Below are positions 21,101-28,391 of a DNA stretch of 64,000 nucleotides, piece after piece. The DNA comes from Actinacidiphila sp. DG2A-62. Lineage in GTDB: Bacteria; Actinomycetota; Actinomycetes; Streptomycetales; Streptomycetaceae. Made by a program: the position numbers and the translations under genes. The notes below the pieces were generated by a model that saw nothing but the letters and a program-made list of their open reading frames with translations, was not told the origin of the DNA and searched no databases. The DNA lies in contig NZ_JAYMGI010000002.1 of the NCBI RefSeq assembly GCF_035825295.1, forward strand, positions 7,454,001 through 7,518,000, written 5' to 3'. Position 1 is the stretch's first letter. Every line of letters starts with the position of its first letter.

Positions 21101-21390
21101 CCGAGGTGACGATCCAGCCGCACGCCGGCGGCGGCCTGACCCACGCCTGCGCGCACGTCGCCTCGCCGCTCGGCCGGATCGCCTCGTCGTGGAGGCGGGC
21201 GCGGGACCGGTTCACCCTGACCGTCGACGTGCCCGCGGGATCGACCGCCGACGTCCTGGTCCCTGTCGGCGACCGCCAGAAGGTCCACGCCCCCGCCGCC
21301 GCCGGCCCCGGCCCCCGCGCGGACGGCTACGCCCACTTCACCGTGGGAGCCGGGACCCACGTGTTCCGGGTGACCGGACAGGGCATCTGA
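18136..21390 (+). CDS. secreted alpha-L-rhamnosidase, GH78
   Basis: This 1084-aa protein starts at GTG 18136 behind GGAGG (18126-18130). It has a signal peptide (RKRGFALGLML core, Ala-rich end near residue 33). An N-terminal beta-sandwich region (EHQVEPLGVDVARPRLSW, the usual GH78 opening) leads to an alpha/alpha-barrel domain and a C-terminal beta domain. The GH78 acidic triad has its usual spacing, D, +5 E, +12 D, beginning near residue 674 in SVPTDTPMYEKRPYTAD, with a further candidate acid in TMWEEWN. It should release terminal rhamnose from plant or microbial glycans outside the cell. The operator just upstream suggests sugar-repressed control. Confidence 0.92.
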   Translation: MRKRGFALGLMLSLVAAASTLGPAPGAAAAAAAGSDHQRDAASASAPTVGGLEVEHQVEPLGVDVARPRLSWQVTPGRANPGRAADPQAAYEVEVSTSPGGRGTVWDSGRVRSSQSFDVAYGGPALASRTAYHWRVRVWDRAGDVSPWSAQARFETAFVDPGDFQGTWIGAHAAAPALRLGDANWIWYPEGDPSDSAPAGTRYLRRTFDLPAGEHLTSAELQFTADDSFTVYVDGAEAVSSPKVANSWSTASVLDIAAYLHAGVNVLAVAVTNTSQGPAGAIGSLHFEGAGAPDDLVTDGGWKASDSAADGWQQPGYDDGAWPRALVAAHYGAGPWGTSVSAPPAPETLLRDEFTAGKRIASARAYVAGLGYDKLYLNGRRIGDRELEPGFTVYDKTVLYSTYDVTGTLRTGDNAIGVSLGRGYYGMTNPDEWKASPWWGEPKLKLELDIAYTDGTHQRVTSGSGWKVCDGPTTTQSLWFGESYDARLEQPGWNAPGFDAGAWRPALTVNGPTGTLRSESFPPIKATGHLTAQRVTTPAAGTHVYDFGSPTSGWARVAVQGPAGSTVTITYGEKLRADGTVDNTGGFGMALQTYTYTLKGDGVESYQPSYSYAGFRYAQVVVPQGVALRSVDGMRLHTAVSSTGDFTSSSDLLNRYQDAQANTVLNNLYSVPTDTPMYEKRPYTADGFLYADSAIDNFDMENFYENWMRSHRDEQGADGSLDPTVPTTESGKLVKDPVWSASYVLGTWDLYWYYGDRQAVADNYAGMKAWLAYYEHEIAGTGGVYTGFSYGDWLSPEGAAAPEGTRLSGTAYIYLTATRLATMARALGHDADARHFDAFAAQVAKSFNAAFYDSGRGAYVDDPAAGYRQTSNLLPLAFGLVPQEHRKTVADHLVADIHARGDHLDTGALGTKVLLPVLTDTGHADLAYKVATNPTYPGWGYWFEGLGATTMWEEWNADSRSHDHAFMGTVDDWLYQDVAGIRAAAPGYTEVTIQPHAGGGLTHACAHVASPLGRIASSWRRARDRFTLTVDVPAGSTADVLVPVGDRQKVHAPAAAGPGPRADGYAHFTVGAGTHVFRVTGQGI

Positions 21391-21474
21391 GGCCGGGCGG
21401 GGCATCTGATGCCGGGCGGGGCGGCTGAGGCCGGCCGGGGCGGCTGAGGCCGGACGCAGAGCGGCTGGTCCGGG

Positions 21475-21492
21475 CGGTCCCGGCTAGGACCG
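21475..21492. terminator. possible hairpin at the end of the NmrA-like gene
   Basis: CGGTCC and GGACCG pair around a CGGCTA loop that contains the stop of the minus-strand NmrA-like gene. The 85 bases before it hold several direct repeats of GGCTGAGGCCGG and GGGGCATCTGATGCC-like units. The two genes here converge, so a terminator is expected, but the stem is short. Confidence 0.3.
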
Positions 21493-22365
21493 GGCGGCCG
21501 GCACGAGGGCGGTCTCGCACCACTGGTGGAAGGCGGTGCCTGCGGTGGTGGCCGGGTCGCGGGGCTCGGCGTCGTAGATGCCGTCGTTCTGCGCCTCGAC
21601 CATCTCGGCCATGCCCTGCGCCATCGCCTGGCTCGCGCCGCGCCGGAGCATCGCGGCGCGGAAGTCCGGGAGGGGGATCTGGCGGTAGGCCACCGGGCGG
21701 CCGAGGGCCTTGGAGATCACCTCGGCCATCGCCTCGGGGGTCAGGTCGTCGGGGCCGGCCAGCGGGACGCGGGCCGGGCCGCTCCAGGCGGGGCCGAGGA
21801 GGAGCCCGGCCGCGGCCGCCGCCGCGTCCCCGGTGGCGATCGTCGGCAGCGGCCGGTCCGCGGTGTTCGCCATGGCGAACGCTCCCTGCTCCGCCATCGC
21901 CCCCGCCTGGCGGAGCAGGTTCTCCATGAAGAACGGCAGGGCCAGCGCCCGGTAGTGCACGCCGGCGTCCACGAACAGCTCGTCCATCGCCAGCGCGGCC
22001 GACAGCAGGCCGGCCTCGCGCCGGTATCCGTGGCCGAGCGAGGTGACGGCCACCACCCGCACGCCGCCGCGCGCGGCCTGCTCGCAGGCGGCCCGCGAGA
22101 AGTCCAGGTAGTAGTCCCTGGCCGGGGCGGCGTGGTCAAAACCGGCCGGGGGCACCAGCCAGAACAGGCGGTCCGCGCCGTCGAGCGCCTTCGCGATCGT
22201 CGCGGCGTCGCCGTGGGAGCCCTCCACCACCTCGGCGCGGGCCCGCACGCGCTCCGGCAGCCGCGAGGCGTCGCGGGCGACGACGCGGACCTTCTCCCCG
22301 CTGTCCAGGACGCGGTCCAGGACCTGCCGGCCGATGTCGCCGGTCGGCGTGGTGACGACGATCAC
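21484..22365 (-). CDS. NmrA-like NAD(P)-binding oxidoreductase
   Basis: This 293-aa protein opens with a Rossmann-type dinucleotide motif (VVTTPTGDIGRQV), has RVVARDAS at the second strand and a VVAVTSLGHG segment, the pattern of atypical SDR/NmrA proteins that act as NAD(P)H:quinone reductases or redox sensors. The usual SDR Tyr-x-x-x-Lys site is not obvious. It is divergent from a LysR regulator that has a strong LysR box at its start, so that regulator probably controls it. Confidence 0.8.
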   Translation of the reverse strand: MIVVTTPTGDIGRQVLDRVLDSGEKVRVVARDASRLPERVRARAEVVEGSHGDAATIAKALDGADRLFWLVPPAGFDHAAPARDYYLDFSRAACEQAARGGVRVVAVTSLGHGYRREAGLLSAALAMDELFVDAGVHYRALALPFFMENLLRQAGAMAEQGAFAMANTADRPLPTIATGDAAAAAAGLLLGPAWSGPARVPLAGPDDLTPEAMAEVISKALGRPVAYRQIPLPDFRAAMLRRGASQAMAQGMAEMVEAQNDGIYDAEPRDPATTAGTAFHQWCETALVPAARS

Positions 22366-22479
22366 GAGTACCTCCGTGGAAGACGGTCGAACGGCGGGCC
22401 CCGCGGCGGGGCGGCGCCGGATGTCTTCGAGTCAACCCGGGGCGCGGGCGCGCGTGAAGGACCGGCTCGGTCAGGGTTG

Positions 22480-22494
22480 ATACCCTGGTGGTAT
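22480..22494. promoter_or_regulatory. LysR-type box ATACC-N5-GGTAT
   Basis: A perfect 5-bp inverted repeat with a 5-bp centre gives the T-N11-A core of LysR-type binding sites. It sits in the divergent NmrA/LysR gap and its right arm touches the LysR start codon at 22493, which fits autorepression and control of the NmrA-like gene. Confidence 0.6.
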
Positions 22495-23459
22495 GAATGA
22501 CCTGGAGGTGCGCCAGCTCCGGTACTTCGTCGCGGTGGCCGAAGAACTCCACTTCGGGCGGGCCGCCGCCCGGCTGGGCATGGCGCAGCCGCCGCTGTCC
22601 CGGTCGATTCGGCTGCTGGAGAAGCAGCTCGGCGTGGCGCTGTTCGAGCGGACCACCCGGCAGGTGAGGCTCACCGCGGCCGGGGAGGTCCTGCTGCGCG
22701 ACGCCCGGACCGCGCTGGAGGCGGTCACCGCGGCCGCGCGCCGGGTCCGGGAGGCGGGGAAGGCGAGACCGCGGCTGCGGATCGCGCTCAAGGCGGACGT
22801 CGACGGCGGCCTGCTCCCGCAGATCCTGGACGCCTACGGCGCCGAGGGCGCGGCCCTGCCGCCGGAGCTGGTGCTCGGCGGCTTCGGCGAGCAGCCGCAG
22901 ACACTGCGCGACGGCCTCGCCGACGTGGCGCTGGTGCTGTGCCCCTTCGACGCCCGCGGTCTGGACAGCGAGCCGCTGCTGACCGAGAAGGTCCTGGTCG
23001 CCCTGGCGGCCGCCGATCCGCTGGCCGCCCGGCCGCGGCTGAGCCTGGCCGACCTGGCCGACCGGAAGCTCCCCGGCGGCTCCCCGGCCAGCGCGCTGGC
23101 CCGCCGGGACCCGGCCCGGGGCCGCGCCGCCGGCCTCCAACCTGTCGGAGATCTTCAGCCTCGTCGAGACGGGCAGCGTCGTGTTCTTCACCCCGGCCTC
23201 GGTGGCCAGGCGCTACCCGCGCGCCGAGATCGTCTACCGGCCGGTCGACGACGTGCCGGACGCCACGCTCGCCGTCGTCTGGCCCCAGGAGGCCCGGTCG
23301 CCGGCCGTCGCCGCGTTCGTACGCGCCGCCGCCGCGGTCGCGGCCGCCGCCTCCACCGAGCCGGCAAAGTCCGCCGCCTCCGCCGAGCCGGCAGAGTCCG
23401 CCGCCTCCGCCGCGCCTCCCGTACCGGCCGCACCCGGCGTGCGCGCCGCATCCGCCTGA
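22493..23459 (+). pseudogene. LysR-family transcriptional regulator, frameshifted in the effector domain
   Basis: The first ~205 codons give a typical LysR N-terminus (LRYFVAVAEELHFGRAAARLG, helix-turn-helix with QPPLSRSIR) and the start of the effector domain. After ASALARRDPARG the frame loses meaning, while the +1 frame continues PPASNLSEIFSLVETGSVVF and FTPASVARRYPRAEI to a stop at 23459. The shift lies between about 23110 and 23140, in GGCCCGGGGCC...CCGGCC, and needs one base removed. The C-terminus has short EPAKSAASA-type repeats. If the shift is real, the protein lacks the end of its co-inducer domain. Confidence 0.8.
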
Positions 23460-23505
23460 CGAGCGCGCCGGCCGGGGGACGGGACCGCCGACGGCGCCCC
23501 GGTGC

Positions 23506-24141
23506 TCACAGGGAGACGCTCTCGCCAGCGGCAGGCAGGGCGAGGTCGAGGCCGGTCAGTCCGGCCAGGATGGTACGGGTCGACTGCTGGCCCAGGGCGC
23601 TGAGCATGAGTTCGTGGATCTGGAGCACCTGGCGGGGCCGCACCGCGCGCAGGTACTCGGCGGCCTCGCCCAGCTTGGTCCACGGCCCGCTGGTGGGCAG
23701 CAGCAGGGTGTCGACCGTGGCGTCGGGAACGGCGTACGCGTCGCCCGGGTGGAACAGGGACTCGTCGACCAGATAGCCGACGTTGTCGACCTCCGGGATG
23801 TCCGGGTGGATCGTGGCGTGCCGCCGCCCGTGGACCGTGACGGCGAAGTCGCCGACGTCGAACGAGTCCCCGGCCGCGACGGCGCGCACCCGGCCCTCGT
23901 GGGCGCCGAGTGCGTCGAGCACCGCGCGCGGCCCGTAGACGCGCAGCTCCGGATCGGCGTCCAGGGCGGCCGCCACCAGGGCGTCGTCGAAGTGGTCGAA
24001 GTGCTCGTGGGTGATCAGCACGGCCGCGGCGCCGGCGACCGCGTCCTTCGCCTCGGGTGTGAACGTGCCGGGGTCCAGCACGAGCGTGGCGCCGTTCTTC
24101 TCCAGGGCGACGCAGGCGTGGGCGAACTTGGTCAGTTCCAT
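23506..24141 (-). CDS. metallo-beta-lactamase-fold hydrolase
   Basis: This 211-aa protein starts at ATG 24141. The motif THEHFDHFDD provides the H-x-H-x-D-H metal site, with further conserved positions in HGRRHATIHPDIP and HPGDAYAVP, the pattern of UlaG-like/L-ascorbate-lactonase-type MBL proteins. It has no signal peptide. It is divergent from the MarR gene, and two identical-core operators lie in the shared promoter, so it is the probable target of that repressor. The substrate is unknown. Confidence 0.82.
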   Translation of the reverse strand: MELTKFAHACVALEKNGATLVLDPGTFTPEAKDAVAGAAAVLITHEHFDHFDDALVAAALDADPELRVYGPRAVLDALGAHEGRVRAVAAGDSFDVGDFAVTVHGRRHATIHPDIPEVDNVGYLVDESLFHPGDAYAVPDATVDTLLLPTSGPWTKLGEAAEYLRAVRPRQVLQIHELMLSALGQQSTRTILAGLTGLDLALPAAGESVSL

Positions 24142-24220
24142 GGTCTTCCGTTCCTGGGCTGGCTCGCGGGCCAGTGGGCCCGCGAGGGGTGGTTCGAGGG
24201 CTTGATCGTACAGGGAAGTG

Positions 24221-24235
24221 TACAGCTTTGCTGTA
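24221..24235. promoter_or_regulatory. MarR operator 1 (TACAGC-TTT-GCTGTA)
   Basis: A perfect 6-bp inverted repeat with a 3-bp centre in the MBL/MarR divergent gap. The same arms occur at 24288-24302. A half site (GTACAG) occurs near 24208. Two identical arms beside a MarR gene strongly suggest its own binding sites. Confidence 0.7.
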
Positions 24236-24287
24236 TGTTTTCGCCGTGGCCGCCCGGCGGGAGGAGTCGCCGCGGCGCCGGCGGAAG

Positions 24288-24302
24288 TACAGCACAGCTG
24301 TA
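24288..24302. promoter_or_regulatory. MarR operator 2 (TACAGC-ACA-GCTGTA)
   Basis: Second copy of the palindrome at 24221-24235 with a different 3-bp centre, ending ten bases before the MarR start codon. This position would allow the regulator to block its own transcription or translation start. Confidence 0.7.
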
Positions 24303-24312
24303 TAGTCGGCGC

Positions 24313-24774
24313 ATGGCTGACCACGATCGTCTGGCGGAACGGCTGCGGATCTCCGTCGGCAGGTTCGTGCGCGCGACGCGCTCGCGCGCCGACGCCCTGC
24401 AGCCGCCGCTGGCCGCGACCATGGGCCTGCTCGACCGCGACGGCGACGCCTCCACCGCGGCCCTGGCCCAGCGGCGCGGGGTGCGCCACCAGAGTCAGAG
24501 CCGCACGGTCAAGGAGCTGGAGGCCCTGGGCTACATTGCGCGGCGCGAGGACCCGCGGGACGGTCGCCGTATCGTGGTCACCCTCACCGAGCGGGGGCGC
24601 GCCGCCCTGGACCGGGACCGCGCGGCCAGGCGCGACTGGATCGCCGAGGCGGTCGAGGCGCTTCTGACCCCGGAGGAGCAGGCGCGGTTGAGCGCACTGC
24701 CGCAGCTCCTGGACCGGCTGTCCGGCTACGAGGACGGGCAGGGGCGGTCAGGGCGCCGCGGGCGCCGCGGGTGA
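24313..24774 (+). CDS. MarR-family transcriptional regulator
   Basis: This 153-aa protein has the MarR winged-helix pattern: DGDASTAALAQRRGVRHQSQSRTVKELEALGYI, then the wing RREDPRDGRRIVVTLTERG, with dimerisation helices at both ends. The two palindromes upstream make autoregulation likely. The divergent MBL-fold gene is the probable target. The ligand is unknown. A LysR gene converges on it. Confidence 0.9.
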   Translation: MADHDRLAERLRISVGRFVRATRSRADALQPPLAATMGLLDRDGDASTAALAQRRGVRHQSQSRTVKELEALGYIARREDPRDGRRIVVTLTERGRAALDRDRAARRDWIAEAVEALLTPEEQARLSALPQLLDRLSGYEDGQGRSGRRGRRG

Positions 24775-24807
24775 GGCGGGGCAGTGAGACGGTGAGACGG
24801 CCCGCGG

Positions 24808-25725
24808 TCACCGGTCGCGCGGCGGCCGTGCGGCGGCAGCCGGGCGGGTCATCCGCCGGATCACCTCGACGGTGCGCAGCAGGTGGGGCTCGGCCCGGTC
24901 GGCCCGGTGGGCGACGGCCAGGTCGACGGTGGCGGCCGGCCGGACCAGCGGCAGGTAGACCACACCGGGGAGGGTCAGCGCCGTGACCGGCTCGGGCACG
25001 ACGGCCGCCCCGAGGCCCCCCGCGACCAGGGTGACCAGCGTCGACGTCTCGCTGACCTCGTGCCTGATCCGCGGCTCGACGCCGGCCTCGCGCAGCACCC
25101 GCAGCACCACGTCGTACATGACGGAGCGGTGGTTGGACGCGTGCACGATCAGATCCGCGCCGGCCAGGTCCGCGGCGCGCACCCGCCGCCGCGCGGCCAG
25201 CCGGTGGTCGGCGGGCAGCGCCACCACCAGCCGGTCGCGGCGCAGCAGATGGGCGGCGAGCGAGGGATCGGCCGCCGGCGGCCGCAGCATGGCGACGTCG
25301 ACGGTCCCGTCGCGCAGCGCCTCCGCCTGGTCGGGCGCGAGCATCTCGCCCCGGAAGGAGAAGTCGATGCCGGGCAGCTCCGCGGACAGGTGCCGGGAGA
25401 GCGCGGGCAGCAGGCTGTACGTCGCCGACCCCACGCAGCCGATCGCCAGCCGCCCGACGACGCCGTCCGCGACGCGGCGGGCCAGGTGGGCCGCCTCGTC
25501 GACGCCGGCCAGGATCGCGCGGGCGCGTTCGAGGTAGGCCCGCCCCGCCTCGGTGAGGTCGACGCGGCGCGTGGTGCGGTGCAGCAGCGCGACCCCGAGT
25601 TCGCCCTCCAGCTGCCGGATCGCCTGGGACAGCGGCGGCTGGGCCATGTGCAACCGCTCGGCGGCGCGGCCGAAGTGGCGCTCCTCGGCGACGGCGACGT
25701 AGTAGCGCAGGTGGCGCAGATCCAT
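24808..25725 (-). CDS. LysR-family regulator, probable activator of pcaFIJ
   Basis: This 305-aa protein starts at ATG 25725 with AGAGG eight bases upstream. The N-terminus (MDLRHLRYYVAVAEERHFGRAAERLHMAQPPLSQAIRQLE) is of the BenM/CatM/PcaQ type of aromatic-pathway LysR proteins. The effector-binding domain is complete. It is divergent from the pcaF-pcaI-pcaJ operon, and an inverted repeat in the gap overlaps its own start, so it probably controls that operon in response to a pathway intermediate. Confidence 0.88.
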   Translation of the reverse strand: MDLRHLRYYVAVAEERHFGRAAERLHMAQPPLSQAIRQLEGELGVALLHRTTRRVDLTEAGRAYLERARAILAGVDEAAHLARRVADGVVGRLAIGCVGSATYSLLPALSRHLSAELPGIDFSFRGEMLAPDQAEALRDGTVDVAMLRPPAADPSLAAHLLRRDRLVVALPADHRLAARRRVRAADLAGADLIVHASNHRSVMYDVVLRVLREAGVEPRIRHEVSETSTLVTLVAGGLGAAVVPEPVTALTLPGVVYLPLVRPAATVDLAVAHRADRAEPHLLRTVEVIRRMTRPAAAARPPRDR

Positions 25726-25758
25726 ATCGCACACCTCTCAATCGGCCCTGATATGGAT
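25720..25758. promoter_or_regulatory. inverted repeat in the LysR/pcaF control region
   Basis: ATCCATATC (25720-25728) and GATATGGAT (25750-25758) are perfect 9-bp inverted arms 21 bases apart. The left arm covers the LysR start codon and the right arm lies 37 bases before pcaF. AT-rich, symmetrical DNA here is a good candidate for the LysR binding region. Confidence 0.55.
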
Positions 25759-25795
25759 ACTTCACTCTATCGCCGACCGCTCCTACCGTGACAGC

Positions 25796-26989
25796 GTGAC
25801 TGCATTCATCTACGCCGCGACCCGCACACCCTTCGGGAAGTTCAACGGCGCACTGGCCGGCGTCCGCCCCGACGACCTCGCCGCCGCGGCCGTCACCGGA
25901 CTGCTCGCCCGCGCCCCCGGGCTCGACCCCGCCGCCGTCGACGAGGTGGTCTGGGGCAACGCCAACGGAGCGGGAGAGGAGAACCGCAACGTCGGACGGA
26001 TGGCCGCCCTGCTGGCCGGCCTGCCCACCACCGTGCCGGGCACGACCGTCAACCGCCTGTGCGGGTCCTCGCTCGACGCCGCGATGGCCGGCTCCCGCCA
26101 GATCGAGACCGGCGACGCCGACATCGTCCTCACCGGCGGCGTGGAGTCCATGACCCGCGCGCCCTGGGTGCTCCCCAAGCCCGCCCGCGGCTTCCCCGCG
26201 GGGGACACGGCGGCGGTGTCGACCACCCTCGGCTGGCGGCTGGTGAACCCGCGGATGCCGCAGGAGTGGACGGTCTCGCTCGGCGAGTGCAACGAGCAGC
26301 TCAGGGAGCGGCACGGGGTGAGCCGCGCGCGTCAGGACGAGTTCGCCGCACGCTCGCACCGGCTCGCCCACCAGGCATGGGAGGACGGCTTCTACGACGA
26401 GGTCGTCACCGCGGTGGAGGGGCTGGACCGCGACGAGGGCATCCGCCCGTCGACGACCCCGCAGGTGCTGGCCGGGCTCAAGCCGTCCTTCCGCCCCGAC
26501 GGGACGATCACCGCCGGGAACGCGTCGCCGCTGTCGGACGGCGCCTGCGCGGTGCTGCTCGGCAGCGAACGGGCGGCCGGCGCGATCGGCCGCGAGCCGC
26601 TCGCCCGGATCGCCGGCCGCGGCGCGACCGCGCTCGACCCCCGGGACTTCGGCCGCGCCCCGGTCGAGGCGGCCGGCCGCGCGCTGGAGCGGGCCGGCGT
26701 CGGCTGGGACCAGGTCGGCGCGGTGGAGCTGAACGAGGCGTTCGCCGCGCAGTCCCTGGTGTGCGTGGACGCGTGGCTGAAGGAGGGCCTGCGCGACCCG
26801 GAGCTGGTCAACCAGAAGGGCGGCGCGATCGCGCTCGGACATCCGCTGGGCGCCTCCGGCGGGCGCCTGCTCGGCACCCTGGCCGCGGTGCTGCGCGAGC
26901 GGGGGGAGCGGTACGGCGTCGCGGCGATCTGCATCGGCGTCGGCCAGGGGCTGGCCGTCGTGCTGGAGAACCCGGAGGCCCGCTCATGA
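25796..26989 (+). CDS. pcaF: 3-oxoadipyl-CoA thiolase
   Basis: This 397-aa thiolase has the acyl-accepting Cys in NRLCGSSLDAA, the His in GHPLGASGGR and the second Cys in AICIGVGQG. It cleaves 3-oxoadipyl-CoA to succinyl-CoA and acetyl-CoA in the last step of the beta-ketoadipate pathway. Specificity is inferred from coupling to pcaI/pcaJ (ATGA overlap) and from the other pca genes in the window. The GTG start has no clear ribosome site, so translation may be leaderless. Confidence 0.88.
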   Translation: MTAFIYAATRTPFGKFNGALAGVRPDDLAAAAVTGLLARAPGLDPAAVDEVVWGNANGAGEENRNVGRMAALLAGLPTTVPGTTVNRLCGSSLDAAMAGSRQIETGDADIVLTGGVESMTRAPWVLPKPARGFPAGDTAAVSTTLGWRLVNPRMPQEWTVSLGECNEQLRERHGVSRARQDEFAARSHRLAHQAWEDGFYDEVVTAVEGLDRDEGIRPSTTPQVLAGLKPSFRPDGTITAGNASPLSDGACAVLLGSERAAGAIGREPLARIAGRGATALDPRDFGRAPVEAAGRALERAGVGWDQVGAVELNEAFAAQSLVCVDAWLKEGLRDPELVNQKGGAIALGHPLGASGGRLLGTLAAVLRERGERYGVAAICIGVGQGLAVVLENPEARS

Positions 26990-27681
26990 GCCGCGCACGC
27001 CTGCTGCAGACCTGCGACGAGGCGGTGGCGGGGATCGAGGACGGCTCCACCGTCCTGGTCGGCGGCTTCGGTTTCGCCGGGATGCCGTTCGACCTCATCG
27101 ACGCGCTGATCCGCCAGGGCGCCCGCGACCTCACGATCGTGTCCAACAACGCGGGCAACGGCGAGGTGGGCCTGGCCGCGCTGCTCAAGGCCGGCCGGGT
27201 GCGGAAGGTGGTCTGCTCGTTCCCGCGGCAGTCCGACTCGTACGTCTTCGACGAGCTGTACCGGGCCGGGCGGATCGAGCTCGAACTGGTGCCGCAGGGC
27301 AACCTCGCGGAGCGGATGCGCGCGGCGGGCGCGGGCATCGGGGCGTTCTTCTGCCCCACCGGGGTCGGCACCTCGCTGGCCGAGGGCAAGGAGACGCGGA
27401 CCATCGACGGCCGCGACTACGTGCTGGAGCACCCGATCAGGGGCGACTACGCGCTCATCTCCGCGCACCGGGCCGACCCGATGGGCAATCTCGTCTACCG
27501 CAGGACGGCCCGCAACTTCGGGCCGGTCATGGCCACCGCGGCGGCCACCACGATCGTCCAGGTCGCCGAGGTCGTCCCGCTGGGCGGACTCGACCCCGAG
27601 GCCGTCGTCACCCCCTCCATCCACGTCGACCGGATCGTCCCGGTCCGGGCCCGGCACTACACCGTCCAGGGAGCACGATGA
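26986..27681 (+). CDS. pcaI: 3-oxoadipate CoA-transferase subunit A
   Basis: This 231-aa subunit has the family I CoA-transferase alpha signature (VLVGGFGFAGMP, SNNAGNGEVGLAALLKAG, GTSLAEGKE). With PcaJ it moves CoA from succinyl-CoA to 3-oxoadipate. It starts at the ATG overlapping the pcaF stop and overlaps pcaJ by four bases, so the three proteins are coupled at translation. Confidence 0.9.
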   Translation: MSRARLLQTCDEAVAGIEDGSTVLVGGFGFAGMPFDLIDALIRQGARDLTIVSNNAGNGEVGLAALLKAGRVRKVVCSFPRQSDSYVFDELYRAGRIELELVPQGNLAERMRAAGAGIGAFFCPTGVGTSLAEGKETRTIDGRDYVLEHPIRGDYALISAHRADPMGNLVYRRTARNFGPVMATAAATTIVQVAEVVPLGGLDPEAVVTPSIHVDRIVPVRARHYTVQGAR

Positions 27682-28391
27682 GCCTCGTGACCGCCACCGC
27701 CGCCGACGTGGTCGAGCACCTCGACCGCGGACCGCTGACCACGGACGAGCTGGCCGCCGTCATCGCCCGCGACATCCCGCACGGCTCGTACGTGAACCTC
27801 GGCATCGGGCAGCCCACCAGGATCGCCGACCACCTGGGCGCGGACCGCGCGGTCGTCCTCCACACCGAGAACGGCATGCTCAACATGGGCCCCGCGGCGA
27901 CCGGCGACCAGGTGGACCCGGACCTCACTAACGCCGGCAAGGTGCCCGTCACCGAACTGCCGGGGGCGTCCTACTTCCACCACGCCGACTCCTTCGCGAT
28001 GATGCGCGGCGGCCACCTCGACGTGTGCGTGCTCGGCGCCTTCCAGGTGAGCACCACCGGCGACCTCGCCAACTGGCACACCGGCAGGCCCGACGACATC
28101 CCCGCCGTCGGCGGCGCCATGGACCTGGCCATCGGCGCGAAGGAGGTCTACGTGATGATGACGCTCTTCGCCAAGAACGGCGCGGCCAAGCTGGTGCCGG
28201 CCTGCACCTACCCGCTCACCGGCGTGCGCTGCGTCAGCCGGGTCTACACCGACCACGCCACCTTCGAGATCACGCCGCGGGGCGCCCGGGTGCGGGAGAC
28301 GTGGGGCAGCACGCAGGCCGGCCTGATCGCGCGGCTGACCGGAGCCGCTCAGCCGCGGTCGGGCAGCGACTCGATCCAGCGCGCGACCTGA
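27678..28391 (+). CDS. pcaJ: 3-oxoadipate CoA-transferase subunit B
   Basis: This 237-aa subunit has NLGIGQPTRIADHL and the catalytic Glu in the HTENGMLNMGP segment, the beta-subunit signature of family I CoA-transferases. The 3' end overlaps the convergent dehydratase-like gene by 43 bases, so the two transcripts are antisense to each other there. Confidence 0.9.
   Translation: MSLVTATAADVVEHLDRGPLTTDELAAVIARDIPHGSYVNLGIGQPTRIADHLGADRAVVLHTENGMLNMGPAATGDQVDPDLTNAGKVPVTELPGASYFHHADSFAMMRGGHLDVCVLGAFQVSTTGDLANWHTGRPDDIPAVGGAMDLAIGAKEVYVMMTLFAKNGAAKLVPACTYPLTGVRCVSRVYTDHATFEITPRGARVRETWGSTQAGLIARLTGAAQPRSGSDSIQRAT

Noticed and set aside
24808..28391. pcaFIJ as a fatty-acid thiolase and acetoacetate CoA-transferase set
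   Set aside because: The divergent BenM/PcaQ-type LysR gene and the rest of the pca pathway in the window make the 3-oxoadipate role more likely, though motifs alone cannot exclude it.
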